NCBI GenBank assembly: GCA_029990205.1
Contig: JAPEKQ010000011.1
Location: forward strand, 19,266 to 83,265
DNA length: 64,000 nt
Source: a bacterium
GTDB lineage: Bacteria; Joyebacterota; Joyebacteria; Joyebacterales; Joyebacteraceae
Direction: 5' to 3'
The position numbers were made by a program, and so were the translations under genes. Under the pieces are notes generated by a model that saw nothing but the letters and a program-made list of their open reading frames with translations, made no database searches and had not been told where the DNA came from. Shown piece by piece: positions 35,461 to 43,857 of this stretch (position 1 is the stretch's first letter; every line of letters starts with the position of its first letter).

Positions 35461-36840
35461 TCAGCCTTCGAGGAGCGCCTGCAGGGCCTTTGTGAGAACG
35501 ATGGAGTTGCTCATGGCGATGCTCAGGACGCAGACGACGAGGGCCACGGTCGTGTTCCGGCCGCGCGCCTCGAGTGCCGACACGGCGGCGCCCAGGAGCA
35601 CGAGGAGTGACATATGCCAGTGCTGCGAGTAGAGGAACTGCTCGCCCCCCCAGAACCCGTGCAGGATCCAGTTGAACACGATGATCGCGAGCGACGCGCG
35701 CGCCAGGGATCTGAATGTGGGCTCGAGCCGTCCGTCCCTCAGCGCCACCCACGCCAGGGCAGCAAGGAGAGCGAAGCCGATGTAGTTGCGCACCGACCCC
35801 GGCACGTGCGTGCTGCGCAGTGACAGGCGGACGGAGATCAAGGGCTCCTGAACCGGGATTCCGCGCTTCGCGGCTGCCTTTCGTGCCTTCGCAGCGAAAA
35901 GGTTCCCGTCACACTTGGGCATCGGAGGGGCCAGCCCGTTGGTCACGGCCGTGGGGAAGGTGACGAGCTGGATCATCGGGTCGTCCACGAGGTACCGCGA
36001 TATCCACCTCACCTCATTCGGGGTCGTGTCCTGCTGCGCATGGGGCAGCTGATCCAACACAGAGCCGCCGACCAGCGTGACGACAAGGATGATCACACCG
36101 ACCACGGTCGTTCTGGCGGCGCCGCGCCAGAGACTCCGCCCGAGGGTCCGCTCGCGAACGAAGTAGAGGATCGCGACGGCCGCGGCGTTCGTGATCGTCA
36201 CTCCCGCCGTCAGCACACCCAGTGCGACCCACGTGAGTTCCACGCGCGCTCCGCTCCTGTCGCGCGTCCTCAGGAACAGCATGTACGCAAGCGAGATGCA
36301 GAGAGCGCTCAGGCAGTACGACTCCGGCATGCTGCCCAGAAGCAGCCTGCTGAAGGACAACGCGGCAAGCACGACGAGCAGGAGCGCCGAGCGGAGAGTG
36401 AGCCCGAGCGTCCTGAGGATGCGGAGTGCCACGAATGTCTGCAGCGCGGTGGCGGCCGGCACGACGAGCAATCCAAGCGACACCCGCGTTGCCGCCTCGT
36501 CGATCGCCCCGGAACTGACGAACGATCCCAGTCTTGCCACAACGCCGATCGGGATGCTGAAGAGATGCTCGAGCAGCGGATGGGACAGATGGTTGCCGCC
36601 CCCGCCGCTGCTGATGGCCTCCAGGGTGAAGCCGGGATCCGCGTCGAAGAGCGTGTCGAGCAGCGCGAACGCGCCCATCGCTCTCAGCTTCTGCTCGAGG
36701 GCGTAGTGAAACGCGAACACGATCACTGCGAGAAGCAATCCAACGAGCAGCTCCCGCCGCGATCCACACGTCCCACGGTCGTGTCCAGCGTTCGATTGTC
36801 CGTCGACAGTGTTCTTCGAGCCGATTCGCGCGTCCGGCAT
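35461..36840 (-). CDS. polytopic membrane protein, GT-C glycosyltransferase-like
   Basis: About 459 residues from ATG 36840 (MPDARIG); the frame extends to 36969 and the true start is uncertain because no strong ribosome site is visible. Roughly ten to twelve hydrophobic segments follow a short basic N-terminus. The first extracytoplasmic loop carries an acidic motif (LFDADPGFTLEAISSGGG), the position of the catalytic Asp in GT-C enzymes such as PMT and ArnT. A periplasmic insert holds cysteine-containing PMPKCDGN. No specific substrate can be named. It is divergent from a sulfatase-fold gene, possibly an envelope-glycan pair (inference). Confidence 0.6.
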   Translation of the reverse strand: MPDARIGSKNTVDGQSNAGHDRGTCGSRRELLVGLLLAVIVFAFHYALEQKLRAMGAFALLDTLFDADPGFTLEAISSGGGGNHLSHPLLEHLFSIPIGVVARLGSFVSSGAIDEAATRVSLGLLVVPAATALQTFVALRILRTLGLTLRSALLLVVLAALSFSRLLLGSMPESYCLSALCISLAYMLFLRTRDRSGARVELTWVALGVLTAGVTITNAAAVAILYFVRERTLGRSLWRGAARTTVVGVIILVVTLVGGSVLDQLPHAQQDTTPNEVRWISRYLVDDPMIQLVTFPTAVTNGLAPPMPKCDGNLFAAKARKAAAKRGIPVQEPLISVRLSLRSTHVPGSVRNYIGFALLAALAWVALRDGRLEPTFRSLARASLAIIVFNWILHGFWGGEQFLYSQHWHMSLLVLLGAAVSALEARGRNTTVALVVCVLSIAMSNSIVLTKALQALLEG

Positions 36841-36956
36841 GTTCGCGTCCCGATGGTCGTTCAGGAGGAGCTGGTTTTGTCCCTGAGTATCGTTCTCCCT
36901 CGCGCGCGGAGTCAAGCACTCGTGGCGGGACAAGGTGACGCCGCCTTGCGAACGAC

Positions 36957-36984
36957 TTGACCACCCCACGCCTCACCCTATACT
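36957..36984 (+). promoter_or_regulatory. predicted promoter of the sulfatase-fold gene at 37035
   Basis: TTGACC (36957-36962), 16-bp spacer, TATACT (36979-36984). A good match; predicted start near 36991. Confidence 0.55.
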
Positions 36985-37034
36985 GTTGGTAGTGGGTGCG
37001 GACGTAACGCGTGTCAGTGTCTCGGAGGCGCATT

Positions 37035-38486
37035 GTGAACTGGAAGCTCAATCTGCTCGTTCCGGGAGTGCTCGCCCTCGCGCTGGCCGTTGTCGGCCTG
37101 TCCGGCGGAAGCGACAGGCTCGGGGCGGCGACGGTATCCGGGGGAGACGCGCGAGACGTTCCATGGAACATCGTGGTCATCGTGATGGACACGGCGCGCC
37201 AGGACCGCCTGTCGTGCTACGGCTACGAGCTTGAGACGTCCCCCAGGCTGACGGAGCTGGCGGAGTCCGCGACCCTCTACACGAATGCGTACTCCACGAG
37301 TTCGTGGACAGGGCCGAGCCACGCCTCTCTCTTCACGGGACTGCACTCCGTCACTCACGGGGCGACCCAGGAGAACTGGGACATGGATGAGGATCTCACG
37401 ACGTTCGCGGAGATCCTGTCGGAGCGAGGCTACCGGACCTTCGGCATCGTGGAGAACCCGATGCTGGCGATCGACCGCGGCTACTCCCAGGGGTTCGCGG
37501 ACTACTACGAGTCATGGCGGGAGGAGTGGCGCCGCGGCAGCGGCCAGGCCGTGGTCGACTTCCGGAAGGCGCTTGACGCCGGCGCACCCGGGCAACCGTT
37601 TCTCGCGTTCGTCAATCTGATCGCGCCACACTCGCCCTACAGTCCGCCCAGGGAGTTCCGCAGCATCTTCGTGACGCGCCCCGAGATACAGCTCGACAGC
37701 AACATGTGGCGGGAGTACTACACCGGGCGGGTGACGTTCTCCGATGACGACGTGACGCACCTGAACGAGCGCTATGACGCCGAGATCCGCTACGCGGACC
37801 ACCTCGTCGGCGAGATGATCGATGAGCTCGTCGAGCGCGACCTGTGGGACGATACTGTCTTCATCGTCACGTCAGACCACGGTGAGAACATCGGTGACCA
37901 CGAACACATGGATCACGTCTTCACGCTGTTCGAGACCACGACGAAGATCCCCTTCGTAGTGCGCCAGCCCGAGCTCTTCGGTGCCGGAGTGGTCGAGGAC
38001 GCACCCGTGCAGCTCACTGACGTCTTTCCCACGGTGCTCGCGATCGCGGGTGTGGGTGCCGATGACTTCGCGTCGCATGGTTATTCGCTCCTTGGGGACA
38101 CGCCGCCGGAGGATCGTGAGGTCTTCATGGAGTACTACCATCCCATGCAGGTCCTGTCGGGGTACCGCAGAGCAGAGCACCGGGAGAGTCCCCTGCTCAG
38201 ACCCTACCTGCGCAGGATCAGAAGCCTGACGCGCGGAGACATGAAGTTCATCTGGGGCAGCGACGGGAGACACGAGCTCTACGACCTTGCGAGCGACCCC
38301 GACGAACTCTCCAACCTCATCAACTCGGACTCGCACGCCGAGGTCGCGCGCGACATGGAGGCGCGACTCAGCGACCGACTCGGTACGATGGAGTCCAGCA
38401 GAAGCGCTGAGCCGCAGGCAGACGACCCGGGTGAGCTCGACGAGCAGACGAGGGAGGCGCTCCGGTCGCTCGGCTATCTCGAGTAA
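37035..38486 (+). CDS. exported sulfatase-fold hydrolase/transferase with Thr at the nucleophile position
   Basis: 483 residues from GTG 37035, six bases after GGAGG; two GTG codons just upstream have no such site. An N-terminal membrane anchor or signal helix (about 5-25) precedes the alkaline-phosphatase superfamily core: first metal Asp D52 in VVIVMDTARQDRL, and D281-H282 in TSDHGENIGDHEH. The position normally occupied by the formylglycine Cys/Ser (C-x-P-S-R) reads T92-G-P-S-H. Thr nucleophiles are known in phospho-transferases of this superfamily (LtaS, EptA), so phosphoester chemistry is more likely than sulfate ester hydrolysis. It ends RSLGYLE, as its two paralogues do. Confidence 0.85.
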   Translation: MNWKLNLLVPGVLALALAVVGLSGGSDRLGAATVSGGDARDVPWNIVVIVMDTARQDRLSCYGYELETSPRLTELAESATLYTNAYSTSSWTGPSHASLFTGLHSVTHGATQENWDMDEDLTTFAEILSERGYRTFGIVENPMLAIDRGYSQGFADYYESWREEWRRGSGQAVVDFRKALDAGAPGQPFLAFVNLIAPHSPYSPPREFRSIFVTRPEIQLDSNMWREYYTGRVTFSDDDVTHLNERYDAEIRYADHLVGEMIDELVERDLWDDTVFIVTSDHGENIGDHEHMDHVFTLFETTTKIPFVVRQPELFGAGVVEDAPVQLTDVFPTVLAIAGVGADDFASHGYSLLGDTPPEDREVFMEYYHPMQVLSGYRRAEHRESPLLRPYLRRIRSLTRGDMKFIWGSDGRHELYDLASDPDELSNLINSDSHAEVARDMEARLSDRLGTMESSRSAEPQADDPGELDEQTREALRSLGYLE

Positions 38487-38494
38487 CGTCTGCG

Positions 38495-38749
38495 GTGAAG
38501 CCCGCCTCATTCGCCGCGGCGTCGCTTGGCCCCCCATCACGCGGCGAGCCACTTGACGCCCTCCTGGATGGCTGGATCCACGACACCATGTTCAGAATCT
38601 GCATCACGTTCTACACGAACGATGACGGGTGCGGTCCTGGATCGGCCGGTGGAGCAGGCATCAACATCGACGACATGTGGCTCGAGGGTTACTATCACAT
38701 AGCCGTGGAGCAGCAGAGCTGGGGTAGGATCAAGGCTCTCTACCGGTAG
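38495..38749 (+). pseudogene. remnant of an exported protein carrying the W-x-x-I-K-A-x-Y tail
   Basis: 84 codons from GTG 38495, eight bases after the sulfatase-fold gene, with no signal peptide or good ribosome site. The stretch GINIDDMWLEGYY resembles the last strands of a jelly-roll (MAM/peptidase C-terminal-like) domain. The end, VEQQSWGRIKALYR, matches the tails of three intact small exported proteins in the window. I read it as the 3' end of a decayed gene, although a short functional ORF cannot be excluded. Confidence 0.5.
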
Positions 38750-38820
38750 CGCAGAATCCGGACGCGGCCGTTCTCACGCCGACCCGGGCGCGATCCCATC
38801 CACCTGGCACAGTCACACGA

Positions 38821-38846
38821 GAAGACCCGCCGTTCGGCGGGTCTTC
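38821..38846 (+). terminator. hairpin terminator
   Basis: Perfect 11-bp stem GAAGACCCGCC (38821-38831) / GGCGGGTCTTC (38836-38846) with GTTC loop. It separates the sulfatase-fold gene and remnant from the GH16 gene. Confidence 0.7.
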
Positions 38847-38894
38847 CTGCCATATGTGCCCCCAGCAGTGCGGGGGAGATTGTGAGGATTTACA

Positions 38895-38923
38895 TTGTAC
38901 GGCAGCCGAACAAAGTGTATAAT
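38895..38923 (+). promoter_or_regulatory. predicted promoter of the GH16 gene
   Basis: TTGTAC (38895-38900), 17-bp spacer, perfect TATAAT (38918-38923). The leader contains a small perfect hairpin, GCTGAC-AACC-GTCAGC, at 38945-38960. Confidence 0.6.
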
Positions 38924-38999
38924 GGGAGCTGCGAGATAGACAGGGCTGACAACCGTCAGCACTCTTGAGCGCGGACCCGCATACGGGGGTACACGAGCA

Positions 39000-40892
39000 A
39001 TGACTTCCAGGAGCAGAGTGAGTCTCCTCAGTGGCTTGGCATTCAGCCTCATCATGGCGGCAGCTCTTGTCACGCCGGCGGCTGCAGACATGTCGCTGGT
39101 CTGGTCGGACGAGTTCGACGGCACCAGCTTCAACACCGCCAACTGGACGATCATCACCGGCGACGGGTGTCCGGACCTGTGCGGGTGGGGCAACAACGAG
39201 CTCGAGTACTACCGCGGCGAGAACGTCGATGTCGCCGACGGGTATCTCACCCTCACGGCACGTGAGGAGTACTACGGTGGTCGCTACTTCACATCGGGCA
39301 AGATCCAGTCGAGCGGGAAGCAGACGTTCGTGTACGGCAGGATCGAGATGCGCGCGAAGATCCCGACAGGCGGCGGCATGTGGCCGGCGTTCTGGATGAT
39401 GCCTGAGGATGATGTCTACGGGGGATGGGCCGCGAGCGGTGAGATCGACATCATGGAGTCGGTGAACGACGCGGATCAGATAAGCGGCACGCTCCACTTC
39501 GGTGGGAGTTGGCCCGACAACGCGCAGACCGGCGGATCGTACGCCCCGGGTGGGGTCGACTTCTCCGATGATTTCCACATCTACGCGATCGAGTGGGAGG
39601 AAGAGGAGATCAGGTGGTACGTCGATGACGTGCACTACTCCACGAAGTACAGCTCGCAGTGGTACTCGACCGGCGCCCCCGGGAACGACCTCGCTCCGTT
39701 CGACCAGGAGTTCTTCCTCATCCTCAACGCCGCCGTCGGCGGCGACTACCCGGGATGCACGTATCCGGCATGCATCACGGCGGATCTGCCCCAGGAGTTC
39801 GTCATCGACTACGTGAGGGTGTACCAGGACATAGGGAACGTCGCGCCCGTCGTCGAGATCACGTATCCCACCGAGGGCGACAACCCGCCGGCCGGTGACA
39901 TCACCTTCGAGGCGACCGCTTCCGACTCGGACGGGACCGTCACGACCGTGGAGTTCTATGACGACACGTCCTACCTCGGCGAGGACACGACGTCACCGTA
40001 CACGTTCACGTGGACCTCGGTTCCCAGCGGCTGCTACTCGATCACGGCGAAGGCGATCGACGATGGCGGCGGATTCGCAGAGGATGTCACCGACATCACC
40101 GTCGGTACCGGGTGCGGTCAGATTCCGTACTACGGCGCGCCGCCCGTTCTGCCCGCTCTCATCGAGGCGGAGGACTTCGACAGCGGAGGGGAGGGGGTGG
40201 CATACCACGACCTGGACTCGGGTAACGACGGGAACCAGTACCGCACCTCAGAGGACGTGGACATCGAGACCTGCTCCGATACCGGCGGCGGATACAATCT
40301 TGGATGGATCCACGAGGGCGAGTGGACCGAGTACACGATCGCCGTGCCGATTCCCGGGGAGTACACGATCGACATCCGCGTGGCGTCGCAGTCGATAGGT
40401 GGCGCCTTCCGTCTCGAGTTCAATGGGGCAGACCTGACCGGCGACGTGAGCGTCCCCGTCACCGGCGGATGGCAGAGCTGGACGACCGTCTCGGCGACGG
40501 TGACACTCTCTGCCGGCATGCAGCTGATGCGGTTCGTGCCGACGGTCGAGGGGTTCAACATCAACTCCTTCGACTTCCAGACTGAGACGGGTGTGCAGGA
40601 GATCGTGCAGGGCAGGCCGGTCCTCTACCCGTGCTACCCGAATCCGTTCAACCCGACGACGATGATCAGCTACCACCTGTCAGAGCCCGCGACGGTCACC
40701 CTCAGCATCTTTGATCCGGCCGGCAAGTTGGTCAAGACGCTGGTGAACGAGAGAGCCGACGGTGCCGGCTCGCATGAGGTCGTGTGGAACGGCACGAATG
40801 AGACGGGCCGTGTCGCGGCGGCGGGCGTCTACTTCTACCGGCTGGATGCGGGGGAGTTCACGGAGAGCCGTCGGATGGTGCTCGTGAAATAG
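39000..40892 (+). CDS. secreted glycoside hydrolase family 16 beta-glucanase with Ig, CBM6-like and T9SS-type domains
   Basis: 630 residues. A signal peptide (about 1-29) is followed by a GH16 jelly roll (about 30-280) beginning LVWSDEFDGTSFNTANW; the catalytic motif is E148-I-D-I-M-E153. Next come an Ig-like (Big) domain (about 282-370), a CBM6-like domain (about 380-520; IEAEDFDSGGEGVAYHD and GEWTEYTI) and a FlgD-like Ig domain starting LYPCYPNPFNPTTMISYHL and ending RMVLVK. The architecture fits laminarinase (endo-1,3-beta-glucanase) or a related glucanase exported by a type IX-like route. ATG 39000 follows GGGGGT. Confidence 0.92.
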   Translation: MTSRSRVSLLSGLAFSLIMAAALVTPAAADMSLVWSDEFDGTSFNTANWTIITGDGCPDLCGWGNNELEYYRGENVDVADGYLTLTAREEYYGGRYFTSGKIQSSGKQTFVYGRIEMRAKIPTGGGMWPAFWMMPEDDVYGGWAASGEIDIMESVNDADQISGTLHFGGSWPDNAQTGGSYAPGGVDFSDDFHIYAIEWEEEEIRWYVDDVHYSTKYSSQWYSTGAPGNDLAPFDQEFFLILNAAVGGDYPGCTYPACITADLPQEFVIDYVRVYQDIGNVAPVVEITYPTEGDNPPAGDITFEATASDSDGTVTTVEFYDDTSYLGEDTTSPYTFTWTSVPSGCYSITAKAIDDGGGFAEDVTDITVGTGCGQIPYYGAPPVLPALIEAEDFDSGGEGVAYHDLDSGNDGNQYRTSEDVDIETCSDTGGGYNLGWIHEGEWTEYTIAVPIPGEYTIDIRVASQSIGGAFRLEFNGADLTGDVSVPVTGGWQSWTTVSATVTLSAGMQLMRFVPTVEGFNINSFDFQTETGVQEIVQGRPVLYPCYPNPFNPTTMISYHLSEPATVTLSIFDPAGKLVKTLVNERADGAGSHEVVWNGTNETGRVAAAGVYFYRLDAGEFTESRRMVLVK

Positions 40893-40926
40893 CGGGGAAG
40901 CGCAGTTCCCTGGGATGTGATATCCG

Positions 40927-40958
40927 GAAGGCCCGCCGAAAGGTGGGCCTTCTTGTTG
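40927..40958 (+). terminator. intrinsic terminator after the GH16 gene
   Basis: GAAGGCCCGCC (40927-40937), GAAA loop, GGTGGGCCTTC (40942-40952): an 11-bp stem with one G-U pair, then TTGTTGT. Confidence 0.8.
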
Positions 40959-41001
40959 TGGTGCCCGATCGGCAGACCCCGACGGATGCGCGAGAACCTG
41001 C

Positions 41002-41030
41002 TTGACCCGGCGTACCTAATTCGATAGAAT
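41002..41030 (+). promoter_or_regulatory. predicted promoter of the arsR-DUF2087 gene
   Basis: TTGACC (41002-41007), 17-bp spacer, TAGAAT (41025-41030); one of the best sigma-70-type matches in the window. Confidence 0.65.
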
Positions 41031-41051
41031 GCTAATTAGATAGCTATCGAA
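41020..41051. promoter_or_regulatory. inverted-repeat operator over the -10 element, likely ArsR autoregulation
   Basis: Perfect 8-bp arms TTCGATAG (41020-41027) and CTATCGAA (41044-41051), with the smaller palindrome CTAATTAG (41032-41039) near the centre. It covers the -10 and the predicted start, where a dimeric repressor would block initiation. It ends 12 bp before the ArsR gene's ATG. Confidence 0.6.
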
Positions 41052-41063
41052 CTAGGAGGGTTC

Positions 41064-41654
41064 ATGGGACAGCAAGACATTGAGGCAATGCTGCGCTTCT
41101 TCAAGGTGCTGGCGAACGAGAACCGGCTCAAGATCCTCGGCGTGCTGGCCGACCGCGAGTGCGGGGTCGAGGAGCTGGCGGCGCTTCTGCGACTGAAGGC
41201 GCCCACGGTGTCGCACCACCTGGACAAGCTCCGGGACCTCGGGTTCGTGGACATGCGCACCGACGGCAATGACCATCTCTACCGGCTGAGCGTGGACAGC
41301 CTTCAGGAGATGAGCAAGCGCGTGTTCTCCTCGTTCACCCCCGAGAGCGTCGTGTCACTCGCCGACGATGTCGAGTACGACGCCTGGGAGGCCAAGGTTC
41401 TGGGCGCATTCGTGGACGGGGAGCAGATCACGCGCGTCCCGGCCGGGTACAAGAAGCGACTCGTCATTCTCAAGTGGCTGGTGAACTACTTCGAGGAGGG
41501 GAGGAAGTACTCCGAGAAGGAGGTCAACGAGATCATCGAGCGGCACCACGAGGACTACTGCCTGTTCCGTAGGGAGTTCGTGATGAACGGGTTGATGGAG
41601 CGCCGCGACGGCGTCTACTGGCGTGTCGAGTGGCAACTGCCCGACCTGGCGTAG
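41064..41654 (+). CDS. ArsR-family regulator with C-terminal DUF2087 domain
   Basis: 196 residues. The winged helix-turn-helix (about 8-85) contains KVLANENRLKILGVLADREC, LLRLKAPTVSHHLDKLRDLGF and the wing MRTDGNDHLYRL. The second half (about 105-190) matches DUF2087: TRVPAGYKKRLVILKWLV, ERHHEDYCLFRREFVMNGLM and GVYWRVEW. DUF2087 follows ArsR or stands alone in many bacteria and has no known ligand. Cysteines at about 33 and in DYCLF do not make an ArsR metal site. It probably controls itself through the palindrome in front, and perhaps the msrBA gene behind it. Confidence 0.88.
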   Translation: MGQQDIEAMLRFFKVLANENRLKILGVLADRECGVEELAALLRLKAPTVSHHLDKLRDLGFVDMRTDGNDHLYRLSVDSLQEMSKRVFSSFTPESVVSLADDVEYDAWEAKVLGAFVDGEQITRVPAGYKKRLVILKWLVNYFEEGRKYSEKEVNEIIERHHEDYCLFRREFVMNGLMERRDGVYWRVEWQLPDLA

Positions 41655-41734
41655 CCCGCTGCCGGGCGAACCTCCGCCAATGCCTGGGAATCTAAACAGA
41701 CGTGTGCTTCATTGACCCAGGCAAGGAGCGAGCC

Positions 41735-42694
41735 GTGTTCAAACGAATGGCGGCCATCGTCATCCTGTTTGCCCTGGCACTTCCCTTCGCCACGGCATGC
41801 GGAGAGCAGGAGATGGACATGAGCAACAAGGAGTACCGCGAGCTGACTCCAGAGGAAGAGCGCGTTATCGTCCACAAGGGGACGGAACGTCCGTTCAGCG
41901 GTGAGTATAACGATCACTCCGAGGCGGGCACGTATCACTGCAGGCGCTGCGATGCGGCGCTCTATGAGTCGAGTGACAAGTTCAAGTCCGGCTGCGGATG
42001 GCCGAGCTTCGACGATGAAATCGATGGCGCCGTCCGACGCGAGACCGATGCGGACGGCAGGCGGACCGAGATCCTCTGCGCCAGCTGCGGCGCGCATCTG
42101 GGACACGTGTTCGAGGGAGAGCAGCTGACGGACAAGAACGTCCGGCACTGCGTGAACTCGATCTCGATGGTGTTCAAGCCCGCATCGGAGTCGGCGAGTG
42201 AACAGCCGGGTGAGACGGCGTTCGCGCACTTCGCGGGTGGCTGTTTCTGGGGCGTGGAGCACCAGTTCGCAGGCAAGGACGGCGTGGTCTCCGCGGTCTC
42301 CGGGTACATGGGCGGCACCAAGGAGAACCCGACGTACCAGGAAGTGCTCGGGGGCAGGACCGGACATCTTGAGGCCGTCCAGGTCGAGTACGATCCAGAG
42401 AAGGTCAGCTACGAAGAGCTCGCGCGGTTCTTCTTCGAGATCCACGACCCGACGCAGGACAACGGGCAGGGGCCGGATATCGGTGAGCAGTACTTCTCCG
42501 CGGTCTTCTACGGGAGCGATGAGGAGAAGGCGACGGCGGATCGGTTGATAGCCATCCTCGAGGACAAGGGGTACGACATCGCGACGATGGTCAAGCCCGC
42601 GGGTCCGTTCTGGCCCGCTGAGGACTATCACCAGGACTACTACGAGCGGAAGGGCAGCAGACCCTACTGCCACGCCTACACGAAGCGGTTCTAG
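41735..42694 (+). CDS. msrBA: methionine sulfoxide reductase B-A fusion lipoprotein
   Basis: Repairs both methionine sulfoxide epimers in envelope proteins. It has 319 residues from GTG 41735, six bases after AAGGAG. The N-terminus is a lipoprotein signal, with FATAC as the likely lipobox. The MsrB domain (about 35-150) has zinc pairs CRRC and CASC and nucleophile C139 in RHCVNS. The MsrA domain (about 160-315) has nucleophile C170 in GGCFWG. The order B-A is the reverse of the Neisseria A-B fusion, and there is no thioredoxin domain, so an envelope reductant must come from elsewhere. Confidence 0.93.
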   Translation: MFKRMAAIVILFALALPFATACGEQEMDMSNKEYRELTPEEERVIVHKGTERPFSGEYNDHSEAGTYHCRRCDAALYESSDKFKSGCGWPSFDDEIDGAVRRETDADGRRTEILCASCGAHLGHVFEGEQLTDKNVRHCVNSISMVFKPASESASEQPGETAFAHFAGGCFWGVEHQFAGKDGVVSAVSGYMGGTKENPTYQEVLGGRTGHLEAVQVEYDPEKVSYEELARFFFEIHDPTQDNGQGPDIGEQYFSAVFYGSDEEKATADRLIAILEDKGYDIATMVKPAGPFWPAEDYHQDYYERKGSRPYCHAYTKRF

Positions 42695-42716
42695 CTGCTC
42701 GATACAGAGACACGAG

Positions 42717-42749
42717 AACGGGGGCCGAGCAACGGCCCCCGTTTGTCTT
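42717..42749 (+). terminator. intrinsic terminator after msrBA
   Basis: AACGGGGGCCG (42717-42727) / CGGCCCCCGTT (42733-42743), a perfect 11-bp stem with AGCAA loop, then TGTCTTT. Confidence 0.8.
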
Positions 42750-42786
42750 TGCTTGCGTGATTCCGTGACCACCCGCCGTGAAGGTC

Positions 42787-43677
42787 CTACCGGTACTCCG
42801 CCTTGATCGATGTCCAGGACCTGGGCTCGACGGGCGTGTCATCTCTGAGCCAGTTGTAGATCGGGCCGATGATGAGGTTGAAGTCCTCTGTCGCAGCACC
42901 CGCCAGTTCCACTCCGGACCAGACCGTCTTGAACGTTCCCGGCGAGTTGTAGATGAGAGCTCCTTCGCCCGTGGCGAACTGCCCCTCGTAGTCGAGCCCA
43001 ACGCCGGCGGTCGCCGTCGGCGTGGCCCGGTCGGACATGAAGTAGCCCGTCCCTGGAAAGATGACTGTCGCGATCAACAGGATCGTGAGCGTCACGAGCA
43101 CCCATCCGGCCCGGCCGAGGACCGTCACCTGCGTCGACCGCGGATCGATGCGCCCGGCGGCACGCGGCGGGGCGGGTGTGTCGAAGTTCTGATAGCAGAG
43201 GTCGAGTCCGAGATAGTCGCGCGGGAAACCGTAGCACGGAGTGGGTGCCATCATGTCGGGGTGTGCCCCGGTCATGTAGTCCTGGGCGACGAGCAGGAGG
43301 CTTCCGCCCGTGTCGAGATACGCCGCGAGGGCGGCCTCATCGGTGGGGTCGATCGTGTTGGGTCCCGAGAACCAGTTGTCGCTCCCGAGCACGACGACAA
43401 CCGGGTAGTTCTCGGCGGTGAGGTCGGGTGGGAAGTTGATGCTCCCTCCGGAGACCTCGGTAGCCGCGGTGGCGACCGTTGCGGCGCCCGCCGCGATGAA
43501 GGCGTCGACGTAGACCTGGGAGATGTCGTGGAAGAATCCAGGGTTCGCGTCGATGTCGATGCAGACGAGCACGTCCGCGATCGCCCGGGCGTCGCCGTCC
43601 GGTGCCGTCTGCTGTCTCGCCAGACCCATGGGCGCGGCGACTACGATGCACATCCACACGACAACAAGCCTCTTCAT
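42787..43677 (-). CDS. exported protein with GATase-like domain, internal membrane segment and W-x-x-I-K-A-x-Y tail
   Basis: 296 residues from ATG 43677, behind GGGAGGAGC. A signal peptide (about 1-20) is followed by an alpha/beta region with YPVVVVLGSDNWF and GGSLLLVAQDY, reminiscent of ThuA/GATase-like folds seen in exported peptidase-associated domains. A hydrophobic stretch near 190-212 (WVLVTLTILLIATVIFPG) may be a membrane span. The C-terminus, VEPRSWTSIKAEYR, belongs to the shared tail family. No catalytic residue set is recognisable. It is monocistronic and convergent with msrBA. Confidence 0.6.
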   Translation of the reverse strand: MKRLVVVWMCIVVAAPMGLARQQTAPDGDARAIADVLVCIDIDANPGFFHDISQVYVDAFIAAGAATVATAATEVSGGSINFPPDLTAENYPVVVVLGSDNWFSGPNTIDPTDEAALAAYLDTGGSLLLVAQDYMTGAHPDMMAPTPCYGFPRDYLGLDLCYQNFDTPAPPRAAGRIDPRSTQVTVLGRAGWVLVTLTILLIATVIFPGTGYFMSDRATPTATAGVGLDYEGQFATGEGALIYNSPGTFKTVWSGVELAGAATEDFNLIIGPIYNWLRDDTPVEPRSWTSIKAEYR

Positions 43678-43787
43678 GGCTCCTCCCTTCGTGCTCCGTG
43701 ACCGGTTCGCACAGCGGGCTGCCGGGTTTCTCTTCAGAGTAGAGGAAGAGATTGCTGAGCGCCAGTCGTATTTCCGGGAGACCCAAC

Positions 43788-43816
43788 TTCACAATTCACT
43801 CACTCGCAGGTAGACT
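43788..43816 (+). promoter_or_regulatory. predicted promoter of tkt
   Basis: TTCACA (43788-43793), 17-bp spacer, TAGACT (43811-43816), 42 nt before the ATG. Confidence 0.4.
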
Positions 43817-43857
43817 CAGAGTTCACCCTGAGACCCTATTGAGGACAGGACGGACCC

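Noticed and set aside
37035-38486. Calling this and its two paralogues arylsulfatases
   Set aside because: The residue that must become formylglycine is Thr in all three, so sulfatase activity is not supported.
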